Of a stretch of DNA of 59,993 bases, positions 21,040 to 31,099 are shown piece after piece. Location: contig NC_090624.1 in NCBI RefSeq assembly GCF_004359215.1, forward strand, positions 3,203,249-3,263,241. The letters are read 5' to 3'. Positions within the stretch are counted from its first letter, which is position 1. The number at the start of each line of letters is the position of its first letter. The position numbers and the translations under genes were made by a program. Origin of the DNA: Bremia lactucae. Its lineage: Eukaryota > Oomycota > Peronosporomycetes > Peronosporales > Peronosporaceae. The notes under the pieces were generated by a model. It was given only the letters and a program-made list of their open reading frames with translations. It ran no database searches and had not been told where the DNA came from.

Positions 21040-21672
21040 CCCTTTTTAAGAATCCCTAAAAGATTCTTGTGGTCACGGACCAGATTATCATGTTGACCTG
21101 AAGTTTCTCATGCCGGGTTCGAAGATCCTCGAAACTACGATGGGCTGACGACAGCTCATCGCGAACAGAATGATACTTCCGTTCGTATTCCAACATGGAG
21201 CACGCACTCTTCGAACGGTCTTCCAACCGCTCGATATGGTGAGCCTGCACCGTCTGCTCCAACGAGCGATGCTTGCCGCGCTCGTGTTCCAGTCCCTTCT
21301 CTAAATCATACAGGAAGTGATCGATTTTGTCAATCCTCGACACTAGATCCGACATACGGTTCGGATCAAATTTTCCCTCCTCCACCGCAACCATTGGTGG
21401 ATTCTCACGGTGGTCAGCATTTCCTTGTGGAAAGTATCCAGAACCACGGTGACGTGAAGGGGCAGCGAACGAGTTATCTTGTTCGATGGGGTGGTTATCC
21501 ACCTTCGCATGACAGCTGGGAACCTCGATCCCAGCTGATTGTTGACGTCGAGGGCCTCTTCCGTCAGTATGACAAGACCTATCCGATGGATCAGAAGGTC
21601 CATCGGAAAACACGCGCCCTTGGCGCATGTAAATCAATTGCAGAACGTCAATCGCGTCACGCATCGCAATAG
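21040..21672 (+). pseudogene. Integrase-chromodomain linker and chromodomain
   Basis: Plus frame 21394-21672: GGQHFLVESIQNHGDVKG, YLVRWGGYPPSHDSWEP, VDVEGLFRQYDKTYPM. This is a chromodomain with the aromatic YLVRW and the W of SWEP, the part of chromoviral integrase that reads methylated histone tails and directs insertion to heterochromatin. Upstream, an in-frame proline/serine-rich linker (about 21110-21390) is open. Stop at 21672. The minus strand over 21056-21350 is also open and encodes a coiled-coil-like chain; see the antisense entry. Confidence 0.85.
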
Positions 21673-21738
21673 AGATACGAGCCCTTCCCCAGGGCGAAGA
21701 AAGGGAATAGACATCCCTTTTTACCCTCTTCGAGTTGT

Positions 21739-22651
21739 CTACACAACACGGACAGGGATCACCCCACGTGAGGCATGGAAGTCCAGCCTCACGTGACAAC
21801 CGATGCAATTTATACTTTGCACCGGTTGGAGTTCTTTTCTCAAACTTAACGCGATTCGCGTTAAGTTTTTGAAGCCAGGCCTCGCGTCAAATGTCTTTGA
21901 CATTGCAAATGAACGTGCTCCAGGCTTGCATAAACGAGACTTTATATTGCTTGTTGTTGCCACTAAACCATCGATGCTTAAGAAAAGCATCGAGATATAA
22001 TTCTTCCTCAGCGCGAAAGTTCTTCGCGCTGGGATCAAGGCCATGTAGCTTTGTCGCAAATATAAATAAGGGATATTTATTGTGAGGAGTAGTCTCTCCA
22101 GACAAGCTTTTAATTAGCTTTTCGTGAAAAAGCCACGGATTTTTCTTAGGGGCAAGACGAGACAGTTTGGTGTCTACGATCCCCTGAGTGGCACCCACTG
22201 AATCAGGGGTACCACAAGTACTTTCATCTCGATGGCTTACTCCATCGTCATCACCACGCACCAAAATATGTGTGGGTGACGGCACGTGAGACGGAGCTGG
22301 CGGTGAGGAATTACTTTCATCGTCGGAACCGAACATGCTGTAGCTAATGCTACCAGCACATCTACTCGAATGGGCCCATTCATTCGAAGGCTCATAGTCA
22401 GCCGCCTGACGATGATCAGGCGAGTGTTCCAATCTCTCTGAGTCGGCCATCTCGTCCGACTCGCATTCGTAGTCGACCTCCAAAGAGGGGTCGCATTCAC
22501 GTGGTGTATCACCACGTGCACCCGCAACATTTAGGGTCGCGGGAGAAGATTACACTACGGCAGACGGAACGTCTGCCGCAAGTGACAATATTGCGTCGCC
22601 CGCGGCTAAATGAACCGCAGCCAAAGGCGCCGCGCTATTCGCATACCGCAT
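21739..22651 (-). pseudogene. Antisense accessory gene, type I (copy 1)
   Basis: Minus strand from ATG 22651 (MRYANSAAPLAAVHLAAGDA), about 100 bases from the polypurine tract, running toward the chromodomain. The long open part is 22483-21887 (198 codons): acidic/Ser-rich (YECESDEMADSE; MFGSDDESN), then a conserved block LAPKKNPWLFHEKLIKSL, HGLDPSAKNFRAEEELYLDA, VSFMQAWSTF. After a frameshift it ends DFHASRGVIPVRVV at 21739. Copies at 48649-49551, 57289-57867 and, more diverged, 34267-35120 keep the same blocks with in-frame length changes. About 300 residues; no known family recognised. One stop and one or two frameshifts make this copy inactive. Confidence 0.75.
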
Positions 22652-22748
22652 GGACTTTTTAACCAGCGATAGAATTAAAAATGATGGTTCTGACCCATCC
22701 ACATCGTTTTTAATAAAGTGGTCTTATAGTGACCAGAGTGATTGTCGT

Positions 22749-22761
22749 TCAAGGGAGAATA
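22749..22761 (+). other. Polypurine tract
   Basis: TCAAGGGAGAATAG, directly before the 3' LTR start at 22763. Slightly changed from the AAGGGAGGGGTGA of the younger copies. Confidence 0.75.
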
Positions 22762-22762
22762 G

Positions 22763-23202
22763 TGCAACGGAGTGTATCGTTACATGAAATTAACGCTTAA
22801 AGGTTGTTAATTAATATAGTATCTAAAATGTAGATAATATTTGGAGAATATTACTTTACATGGGAATATTCTAAAAGCTTATTCATTGGTAGATATAGGC
22901 CATTATATCTACTTTCTCCGAGATCCAGTCAGCGCTGGACGAGTGGAAAGAGAAAGACAGATAAGACTTTTACTACATGTTTTGTATTAGTTTAAAATTA
23001 AGTTAGTATTAAGTAGATAGACAAGAAGAATTTAAATATATTAATACAGTTTTTAAATAACCCGCTTTAAAAGAAGTGTTTGAAAGAGAGCTTTCCTCTG
23101 CACGTACTAGTGTACGTGAAGTGACGTGAGGCACCACTCGCACTATGGCAGTGCGAAGTGCACTTGTACTGAAGCAGTACAAGTCAGTAGTACCCCGTTG
23201 CA
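22763..23202 (+). repeat. LTR-A, complete 3' LTR
   Basis: 440 bp, TGCAACGGAG...CCCCGTTGCA. Both ends carry the same change relative to TGTAACGG/CCGTTACA, so the terminal inverted repeat is kept. Right of it lies chitin synthase sequence, so this element inserted into that gene. Confidence 0.9.
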
Positions 23203-24600
23203 GTTGCCGAGAGCAACAATCATCACCACCAGTAGCCGAAGTAGTTGGAAGCCTCGAAACTGAATAAAATTGAGCATCAAAAGGAAAAAATGCCGTATTC
23301 AGCAAATAACACACCAACTTACGCATGCACAAGTGGCTACTTTTCGGGTAAATCCGAATTCGAGGTACTGAAAAGCTTGGCACATAGATCGCCGTTTAGC
23401 CAGTGCCTGCGCTGTGAGATCAACGCAATAAGGTTTCGTAACACATCAGTTCAAGCCACGGTATCCTTTCCATATTGCAACGTAACTTGCAGTGCTTCCG
23501 TGTTACAAATATGAATGTCAAAATTCTGTCATTCTGTCCTCTGCAAGGTGCGCGTTCCCGGCGCAAGGCCTGAAGATGCCCAGTTCGGTGTGAAGCGTAT
23601 TAAAGTTTGCTTTCAGTGAAGTTCCAAGAATGGCTTTTAAACGGTAGACCGAAAAAGCACCAGGAAGTACGCTGATTAAGCCAAACAGCTTTCCATTGAC
23701 TTTTCAAGGATATTGGAAAAAAATCTTTACATCTGATAATAAATGATCCAATTGCCTAAACGCTCAAGGCAGTTTGTCGGCAGATGATCGTTAACTGATT
23801 TGTTAAGCATTGTGCCGCATTCAACAGTGCTATGAATTTTGGCTTAATCGATTCTGTAACGGGGCACTGTCGACTTGTACTGCTTCAGTACAAGTCTACT
23901 TTGCCTTCCTTCAGTGCAAGTGGTGCCACACGTCACTTCACGTACACTAGTTAGTGCAGAGGAAGAGTTTTTTTAAAACTTTGCTTTAAAGCGGGTTTAA
24001 GGTAAACTGTATCAAATATAATATAGTTCTTCTGCTTCTATCTATTAAAATACAAACATAATTATATAAATATTACAAAACATGTGATAAAGTCTTATCT
24101 GTCTCTCTCTTTGCGCGCGTCCAGTGCTGACTGGACCGCGGAGCAAGTAGATATAATAAACTATATCTACTTATGGATAAGCTTTCCGAATATTACTAAG
24201 TCAAGTAATATTCTCCAAATATTATCTACCTTTTAGATAATATATTAATAAACAACCTATATGTGTTAATTTCATGTAACAATACAGTCCGTTACAGATT
24301 TCGCAAATGAAGAACTAGTGGTTTGTGTCAAGTTTACTGCCCATACTATCCATCAGAGAAAAACATTTTTATTAGGGTGTACGTTCTTTCTTTTCGCAGA
24401 AAGCTGCAGCGTGTGCCTAAATAAGTGGCACGGGGCACTAATGCCAGCACTATGGATCGTAAGCAAATACTTGTTGTACTGTCCGATGGCTTTCAGATAC
24501 GGAAGCATCTCATCGTGTATTTGTTTGCGACCGTCAGCCACGATGCACACTTTAACGTATTGTCAAGCATCTTCACCTGCGTAGAATTTCGTCTTATCTT
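23203..24600 (-). pseudogene. Chitin synthase gene fragment, interrupted by a solo LTR
   Basis: Minus-strand frames give, in the order of a chitin synthase (GT2) catalytic domain: VCIVADGRKQIHDEMLPYLK (about 24555-24495), FAKSIKPKFIALLN across the LTR site (about 24300 and 23855), VECGT (about 23820), SMES then PGAFSVYR (about 23690-23640), HLAEDRM (23531-23551), and QRRHWLNGD (23391-23414). These correspond to the nucleotide-binding block, the D-x-G-T block, the EDR block and the QRRRW motif. The enzyme would polymerise GlcNAc at the plasma membrane. Frameshifts, stops and TE insertions at both edges make it dead; N- and C-terminal parts are missing. Confidence 0.8.
23855..24296 (-). repeat. 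Solo LTR-A inside chitin synthase
   Basis: 442 bp, TGTAACGGGG...GTCCGTTACA, with GATTC on the left (23850-23854) and GATTT on the right (24297-24301), a five-base target duplication with one change. Host codons resume in register when the LTR and one copy of the duplication are removed. No internal element sequence is present, so two LTRs recombined. Confidence 0.9.
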
Positions 24601-25084
24601 AAAATATCTAGTTGGTATCCAATACACGTTAAAGAGTACAGAGTATGATGATAATTTCAGCGTAGTTGATTTCGATAACAGATTTGGTGTCATTCTTGAA
24701 TTACCATGGCTCAGAAAGTACGAGCTATGCATCATCAAGCCGTGACGATGCCGGCTATCGTTCATTAGATGGCCATCTTATGAACGTCCTGTATTGTCCA
24801 CAAGCGTGTGGATGTCCTGCGAGTGCGTGTGATGGCTGCATGTGGTGCGATGATTAGTACGACCGCAAAACACCTCAGAATGATAAAGTACCATACTGCA
24901 GACATAGTACCGACGGATGTGCACAAACACAGGAGCATCGAAGCTCGCCAACGCTAGAACCGAAACGATTATTGCATGTTATCATAGTAATAAGTCAAGC
25001 AGATCTACGTACTAGTCACAGATGACAAATACGTGGCCGACATCGGTCGAAAATAGTATTTTGGAGAAGAGAAATACATTCTCA
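24601..25084 (+). pseudogene. Protease and linker fragment (A/C type)
   Basis: Plus frame 24600-24745: QYTLKSTEYDDNFSVVDFDN then GVILELPWLRKYEL, the C-terminal half of the retropepsin, matching 14450-14390. Then linker: SLDGHLMNVLYCPQACGC (24760-24830), and further to VLVTDDKYVADI (25005-25040). Catalytic Asp region absent. Followed by an inverted RT piece. Confidence 0.7.
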
Positions 25085-25205
25085 GCAGCTCATTGATGGA
25101 CTCGCAATATCTCGCACCGATCTCAATAGAAGGGAAAACTCTGTTTAATGATGCAGGGGCATTACTAAGCCCCTGTGGTATAACTGACCACTTCCATAGC
25201 TGTGA
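25085..25205 (-). pseudogene. Inverted RT fragment
   Basis: Minus strand: WKWSVIPQGLSNAPASLNR, RT motif, flanked on both sides by plus-strand pol. The same inverted piece with the same neighbours recurs at 38741-38870. Confidence 0.75.
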
Positions 25206-25480
25206 CGCCAGCGGTCTTGCAATCGGCTGTGCTTTGCGGCGAGTTATTTTGATGACGTCCTCGTTCGTAGCAGAGCCATGAGCAAAAAGTATACCCACGT
25301 CCGAAAGGTTCGTACGCTTATGCATAATTATAATTCTAAGCGAATCTAAAGAAGTCTATGTTTGCTGTAAGCAATTTACAACTTCTTGGTTATATTAAAG
25401 GTAATAGATTGTACGCCCTGATCCTGAAAATGTTAAGGCGATCACCGACTGGCAGTTGCTAGTCGTGCCCAACTACGCCG
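25206..25480 (+). pseudogene. RNase H start joined to RT end
   Basis: SCDASGLAIGCAL (25200-25240), then the RT thumb/connection in poor condition ('cttacgcttatg', LLGYIKGN, 'cgccctgatcctgaaaa', RPDPE-like). Out of order relative to an intact pol, as part of the same rearrangement. Confidence 0.55.
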
Positions 25481-25539
25481 AATGACGTGCATCTTTCCTG
25501 TTTACTCAGAAAACTTGTAAAGTGGTCATTGAGCGCCGA

Positions 25540-26005
25540 TTGTCAGCGTTCTTTGAAGGTATCAAGCAAAGCTTGATGTATCGCAAAATTAGCTGATTGT
25601 GGCCAGACAGACCCTTTCATGAGGTCTTGTGACGCCAGCGATCTTACAATTGGCTGTTCTTTAATGCAATACGACACAGACGGCACAAAGCGCGTCAGAT
25701 GCTATTAATCGCGTCGGCTTCAACCAGCTGAACGCAATTACCCAGTACATGACAAGGAACTTTTTGCCATAAATTATGAACTAGCTCAGTTTAGGGTCTA
25801 TCACTTGGGAGATAGACCGGTCTTTTAATTATGCGGACCATGCGTCTTTACGCACGGGCGTAAACAAATCACACCTCTCGCAAAGAATGGTGAGATGGTT
25901 GTGTTTCTTCGCGTAGTATAACTTCTTCGTAAATTATCAAGTATATACTCATAATGTCCTCGCTGGTGCGCTTAAACGCATGCCATATTTTAGCCGGCTG
26001 CTAAA
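25540..26005 (+). pseudogene. RNase H fragment (plus)
   Basis: Reads CDASDLTIGCSLMQYDTDG, RRLQPAERNYPVHDKELFAI, then a decayed tail with 'cggaccatgcgtctttacgcacgg'. Same domain as 45932-46330. In-frame stops at 25710 and beyond. Confidence 0.75.
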
Positions 26006-26009
26006 TTAA

Positions 26010-26770
26010 CAAGGAGAATAAGCCCGCTGTTGCGACCATAAATGTTTCGACGTCAACATTACTTGACGACGTTAGAAGAGTTTATCAAAACGATATGGCT
26101 CTAAAAGGCTTGAAAGATATCTCAATAATCAATCACAACAATCCGTAAGAGATTGTCAATATTGTTTTAACTTCACAGAGTAATTCACAACACGCAAATG
26201 TTTACTGCATCATACAACTATCCGTGGCGACACACCGCGAATTGTCGTTTCCATTCACAATAGCTCATTATTGCGCATCAGTAATGTCATGATGCACCAA
26301 TTGGTGGGCATCGTGGACGAGCGTGTTTTTTTATCTCACAGTAAGTCGTGACTTTAACTGGCCTCGCCATTTTGAGTCCTTACGCAGGTATAGCGTGCTC
26401 GCGAAGTTTGTAATCGGGTGAAGCCTAGTTTCATCCCGTGTTCGGTTATAACCTCTGCATGTTCCAGCAGAGTGTTGGTAGTTCGTATAAATAGACTTTG
26501 TCTTCGCGTTTTCCGAAGACGTGTGCAGAATAATGGTGTTCTGGTGTTCGTTGATCGATATAGCGAGATGGTACATCTTGTTGCACTCGCGGAGTCGATC
26601 AGAGCCGAAACCACTGCCCGTGCTTTCGTCGACACGATAATTTAACTCGATGGGGTACTCCGAAGATACTTCGCGGATACGTCTACTCGTTTCTGAGCTC
26701 TAAGCGAGTTCTGCCGATGACAGGATTTGCCATCATTAATTCGATGCATTAATCAAGGAAGGATTAACCG
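26010..26770 (+). pseudogene. Integrase fragment (plus), C lineage
   Basis: HHCC region at about 26290-26430 (HDAPIGGHRGR; VCNRVKP-like), then frame 26418-26645: VFVDRYSEMVHLVALAESIR, TTARAFVDTII, the core. The first catalytic Asp block is garbled and the rest ends at about 26770, where family-B gag begins. The reversed counterpart is at 36070-36500. Confidence 0.7.
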
Positions 26771-27918
26771 TTTTTGTGAATGGCTAACGCAATCTGCTAA
26801 GGAGGAGTCCGTCATTAAAACTCAGAATGAGCTTTGACGTGAGCAGGCTCGGTACGAGGCTCTTAACTATAATGTAGAGATACGGTCCGCGCGGCCTTAT
26901 CAGCCGAGACACATTCGGATGAATCCTCCCAAGTCTGATGCGACTGAAGCTACGCGATTGTCCACTAACTGTTAGCCATGGAACAATGGAGTGTTTGGCT
27001 GTTCATCGAGAGCGAAACTTGGATGGCTGCGTTCGTTGTGTCCAATTTGCGCAGTTTGTACTCAGCGTGGACTTACTCGGCGCTTATGGCGGATGGCAAG
27101 GCGATTTCTTCATGGGCGATTTTTAAGAGAAAGCATCGCGCCATGTATCAGCCGCCGAGTAACGAGGTGTTGCTTCAGGCGCGCTTCTATAGAGCGCGAC
27201 AGGCAAAGCGATCTCTGCAAAATAGGTGCAGGGGGAGATGCGCTTGCTGTCGGCATCTATACTGTGGGTCCAATACCGGAACACAGTAAGGTGCCCACGT
27301 TCATGAACGAACACCGGCACGACCCATCACGAAATGTCCTTATGAAAAGATGCCGTCGACAATAGAAGATGCAATCCTAATATACTGGAGGACTAATCAT
27401 CAAAAGTGGCTCAGCGACGGTTTGGTATAAGCCATCGGACTAAAAATTAGACGCCACTCCTACGGAGTTGGGCAATGCAGATGTTGTCTGCTAAAAGTGT
27501 GGTAAGTGCGGCAACTTTGTGGCTCGATGCTATGCCTGAGTAGCTGCTGGAGCTAAGACGCCCAGCAAGCAGCTTTCTACCCGAAGGACGATGATAAGAA
27601 TAAGTGTATACAACGTATGAGTTAAGCATCGACTACTAACGGTTTAGAAAGCGAAGGAGGGGCGGGATGCATTACTGATGCGGACTCTGAAGCTAACCTT
27701 AAGTTCAATTTATCAAACAAATGGGCGTAGCATAGTTTCTGAGGTTCCGAAAGTTCGTCCGTCAACCCTGGTGGTAAATAGCGCTCGAGTACGAGGCTAG
27801 GACCATGTAATGATCCTCTCGTGGGTTCAGGTGCATCACACAATAATGTGAAACTCACGACCTTAAACCAGGAACCTGCGATTTATGAGTCCCTTTGGCT
27901 GGATGGCAAGTGAGAAGA
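26771..27918 (+). pseudogene. Gag, family B (plus), with knuckle remnant
   Basis: Plus frames from about 26790: RMNPPKSDATEA, then a core in shifting frames (26938-27365), ending NEHRHDPSRNVL. A knuckle remnant near 27490-27535 reads C-x-K-C-G-K-C-G-N-F-V-A-R-C, with Asn in place of His and a stop within it. Downstream to 27918 is a segment shared with 1935-1980 and no clear frame. Truncated at the 5' side by an integrase fragment. Confidence 0.65.
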
Positions 27919-28202
27919 TGTAATGGGGCACCCATTTCTTGGGGAACCGTTGTTGTGGTACATTTACTTTATGTGTAAAATACTGTTCTATCCCATTGAT
28001 ATAGTTCATTACTAAATTCCCATTAATCATGGATAACAAACTTGGTTATACGACCTCCTGAGTCCCTTGAACTAGGATTCACTAAGCTTTAATAGCTTGT
28101 ACGACTCCCTGAGTTGTTTAATGCCTCAATTCCATAGAACTAAGAGACTCTTTAAGTCTATAAGTCTTCCTCTGACTTAAAGAGCGAGATAGCTCCGCTA
28201 CA
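27919..28202 (+). repeat. LTR-D, 5' LTR with internal deletion
   Basis: Shares 'accgttgttgtggtacatttactt' (27945 on) and the 3' part ('gagcgagatagctccgctaca', end 28202) with the 450-bp copy at 30623-31072, but about 160 bp in the middle are missing. Followed by a primer-binding site and gag. Confidence 0.8.
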
Positions 28203-28204
28203 CG

Positions 28205-28221
28205 TGGTAGCACTCGTAGTC
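28205..28221 (+). other. Primer-binding site, D element
   Basis: TGGTAGCACTCGTAGTC, two bases inside the LTR. Nearly the same as in families A, B and C. Confidence 0.75.
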
Positions 28222-28262
28222 GATCAACGTCTGAGTCTTTATAAGACTAAACCTTCACTGAG

Positions 28263-29100
28263 ATGGAAACGTTTCGAAAACTTTCAAAGGCGCAACGCCT
28301 AGCGAAGGACAAGGTCGAAACTTTGTTTGGGCTTGAACATATAGAGTTCATTATGTCCCAGGGACCACAGGTCCCACATGCAAGGCTTGAAGCCTTCATG
28401 CATTATAAATTATCACTGATCGGCACAGGTTTAAGGTCACCTTGCGGCATCTTTACCAACTCGGTACATCTCTGCACCTGATTCATAGCCTAAGGCTCGC
28501 CCTCTTGTTGTCAATGCTAAGACATTGGAGGAGAAAGATGGTGGATCTCCTTTTTTGGATTAAGCAGATGGAGGAGTCCATTGACTCCGCTTTTTTCTTA
28601 CCAGAACGACAAAAGGTGGCTATGGCCATTTTCAAGCTCGGAGGTAGAGCAATGGAGGGGGCACTTTCGTGCAGCAGGTCCATAAATGACGCTTTTTCCC
28701 TATGGAATTTGCTGAACAGCAAATGACCAGTATGTTTGCACCGCCTGATCAGGCTTTTGCCTGCGATCACGGCTCATGGCGACTCGACAGGGTATACGAA
28801 CCTTAAGGGACTATGTCCAGCTGTTGAGAGCTCTTATTGAATCTATGCTTCAAGTCCCGGTGCAAGAAGCACAGTTCTTATGAGGAGACTATTCGGAAAC
28901 AAGTTGGCGAGTTTTTTGCGACGCGATTTAGTGTCTTAAGACATGTACGTGACACGATGGCTGATAGCCAAGACAAACAAAAGAGCAAGCAGATGCCACA
29001 TGCAGAAGCTCTATTAATTCTTATGCAGTCGGAGACCGAGTTTATTTAACGCTAACAATCTACCTACTAACTTCGTTTCCGCAGTCTACAAGACTACATT
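28263..29100 (+). pseudogene. Gag, D lineage
   Basis: From ATG 28263 (METFRKLSKAQRLAKDKVET), a coiled start, then after frameshifts LLFWIKQMEESIDSAFFLPE, AMAIFKLGGRAMEGAL and DAFSLWNLLNSK (28540-28725). This is the core of a widespread oomycete gag type ('LLhWIRQhExAIDxA...AhShLxGRAxEWAL'). Frames then shift through 28837-29049. No zinc knuckle is seen. Pol is missing from here to the integrase tail at about 29130, so this element is a deletion derivative. Confidence 0.8.
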
Positions 29101-29129
29101 GCGCCTGCAGCTTCATTGGACATTTACGG

Positions 29130-29700
29130 TCGTGGCGAAGAAGGGCCTAGCTTTGACGCTACACCTTCCTAGCAAGCTGCGTGCACACCTAGTGTCCTAC
29201 GTCGGCTTGCTTAAGCCTATCAGAACCCTCTTCATGTAAACTTGAAGGCGCTTGCGTTGAAAAAGACGGCCGTGCCGCAGACTACTGCATCCTCATCAGG
29301 ATGTCCAGCTGGCCCTCTAAACGAGGTTGCTGACGTTCCAGCAGCCAAAGACGTTTCTGAACCGCCTCAAAACAGCCCTCAACCCGAGCAAAGCTCTAAC
29401 GCAGAAGCTGCACCTCGTGCTTTAGAGCATCAAATGCTTCCGTCGATATTTCGCCCCCCTCCTGCGCTGCTTGATGCGCAAGGGAACCTTCAGTTTCACG
29501 TGAAAAACATTTAAAGCGACGCCGTCGTAAGGGTCAACACCAGTATCTGCTTACGTGACTGGGGCACCCCTCTTTAAAAAACTCTTGGGAGTTTGAGGTA
29601 CCTCTTCCGCAAGATTGCCTGTACGCCGTTGACTTTTTTGAGCGCCAAGCTCAGGGTCAACTTGCGTCAAACGACGCTTCCCACCACATGAAGTAAGAAT
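29130..29700 (+). pseudogene. Integrase C-terminus and chromodomain, D lineage
   Basis: Plus strand: LPSKLRAHLVSYVGLLKP (29165-29220) is the GPF/GPY-type integrase tail. Then an open Ala/Pro/Gln-rich linker (29242-29514, ending IFRPPPALLDAQGNLQFHVK), then the chromodomain in another frame: RRRRKGQHQYLLT, GHPSLKNSWEFEVPL, YAVDFFERQ (29515-29640). A stop replaces the Trp of 'LVxW'. The minus-strand ORF at 29551-29796 overlaps this and is a shadow. Confidence 0.7.
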
Positions 29701-29870
29701 AAGCGGGTCTATAGCCTCAGTGCGGCTTCGATCCATGGTTGCACGATCAACCGAAGCACTGAAATATTGGCTAGGCTTATCCTCGTTTTGTGGCATAAAT
29801 GCCGAACGAAACTGGCTTTTGGCCTAAAGCTTGGCCAAATCGAAGCGAAGCTTCCGTTTTTATACGATCA

Positions 29871-30593
29871 TCAGCCACATCCAGACTTGAAATTCCAAAT
29901 ATTGCAGATGCGGCGGGCGCGATGGACCCAGTTCTTAATTAAAGCGTCGTTTCCGCTTTTTAATTTGGAAACTAAACGATCGAATTTTCCCTCGTTAAGG
30001 TCACCGAAGCCATGGGTCTGGTCACGCAAACGCGTCGGATACTTACTTTGCGTCATTACGTTTGGCGTAACGTATCGCTCATGAAGAGCGTCGCTAACAG
30101 CGAGCTCCTTCGGTGTCCTCGCTGTCGGACCGGAGATGCAGGTGGCGAAGCTGTGACCCGTGATCTCTTTGAAAGGCTCTTTGACTCTAAGTGGAGCGAT
30201 TAGCTATTCACTGTGAGCTAAGATATCGCTATCTCTGCAGCTCGACGGCGAGCTTGTTCCTTAATGAGAAATGCCCGTTCTTGCTCTTCATCGAGCGGTT
30301 TCGTGATAATGTTCGACTCAGGGTCCTGTGTCCTGCGCAATGCAGTTATGACATCGGCGGCACCACGTTTGGGAACGGATGCGGGGCCCGCCGCCGTTCC
30401 TCGTGAGGAGGCGTGTACGAGCAGCGCTCGTTTTCCCTATCCTCGGATGGATTGTGACTTTAGTCCACCATTCCTCATCATCGAGGAAGGTGCTTACAGT
30501 CTGTGACTCACGCTTAGTTGTCATGGGACAAAGGAATAAAAATATAACCAAACGGTTAGCTGTTTTTGTTCGAAATGAAGCGAATGTTGTCAC
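29871..30593 (-). pseudogene. Antisense accessory gene, type II (D copy)
   Basis: Minus strand. The conserved start is ATG 30525 (MTTKRESQTVSTFLDDEEWW), with an upstream in-frame Met at 30593. Then in another frame RGAADVITALRRTQDPE and TKPLDEEQERAFLIKEQARR, then EITGHSFATCIS, and finally LNEGKFDRLVSKLKSGNDAL ending at 29871. The D2 copy (9846-10250) has the same blocks. It lies between the chromodomain and the polypurine tract and is transcribed, if at all, against gag-pol. About 220 residues. Frameshifts at about 30400 and 30200 and stops make it inactive. Function unknown. Confidence 0.65.
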
Positions 30594-30610
30594 TCGGCGT
30601 CATCAGTCTG

Positions 30611-30622
30611 ATTAGGGAGGGG
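30611..30622 (+). other. Polypurine tract, D element
   Basis: ATTAGGGAGGGG immediately before the 3' LTR; same AGGGAGGGG core as in A elements. Confidence 0.75.
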
Positions 30623-31072
30623 TAACATTAGTTACAAAACCGTTGTTGTGGTACATTTACTTTATGTGTAAAATACTCATCTATACTATTGATATAGTTC
30701 ATTACTAAAATCCCAATAATTATGGGTAACAAATGTGGTCGTTGCCAGATATAATTCTGGCGGCCGAAATCTATTTTATTTACGTAGGGTAAAAGATTCA
30801 GATTTAAATAATTGACAAGTTCAGTTCCCCTTTTGATCTTGAAACTTCTAGTGCCTTCCTAAGGCTTGCGCATTGATCTGTAAGAGATAAAAGCCTTTTA
30901 AAGCTACGTACTCTCGGACATTTGTTGCCACATTGCCTTGAGCTAGGATTCTTTAAGCTCTCCAAGCTTGAACAACTCACTGAATTGTTGATCATATTAG
31001 TTTTATAGAACTAAGTGAATCTCTGAGTCTTAAATCTTCTCCTGACTCAAGGAGCAAGGAAGCTCCGACACA
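30623..31072 (+). repeat. LTR-D, complete 3' LTR
   Basis: About 450 bp from TAACATTAG to 'gaagctccgacaca'. Pairs with 27919-28202, so 27919-31072 is a whole, internally deleted D element. The two LTRs differ by a large deletion and many substitutions, so insertion is old. Confidence 0.75.
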
Positions 31073-31099
31073 GAAGAGGCGACCGTTCGTTTAGCAAAT

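Noticed and set aside
21056..21808. A 250-codon minus-strand ORF as one independent gene
   Set aside because: It runs under the chromodomain and its linker, which are coding on the plus strand. Its middle part is only the reverse of the chromodomain. Only the coiled-coil part (21056-21350) shows possible conservation, so it is discussed as a possible extension of the antisense gene rather than as a gene.
29551..29796. An 81-codon minus-strand ORF
   Set aside because: It is the complement of a plus-strand chromodomain (RRRRKGQHQYLL...SWEFE) that fits the family.
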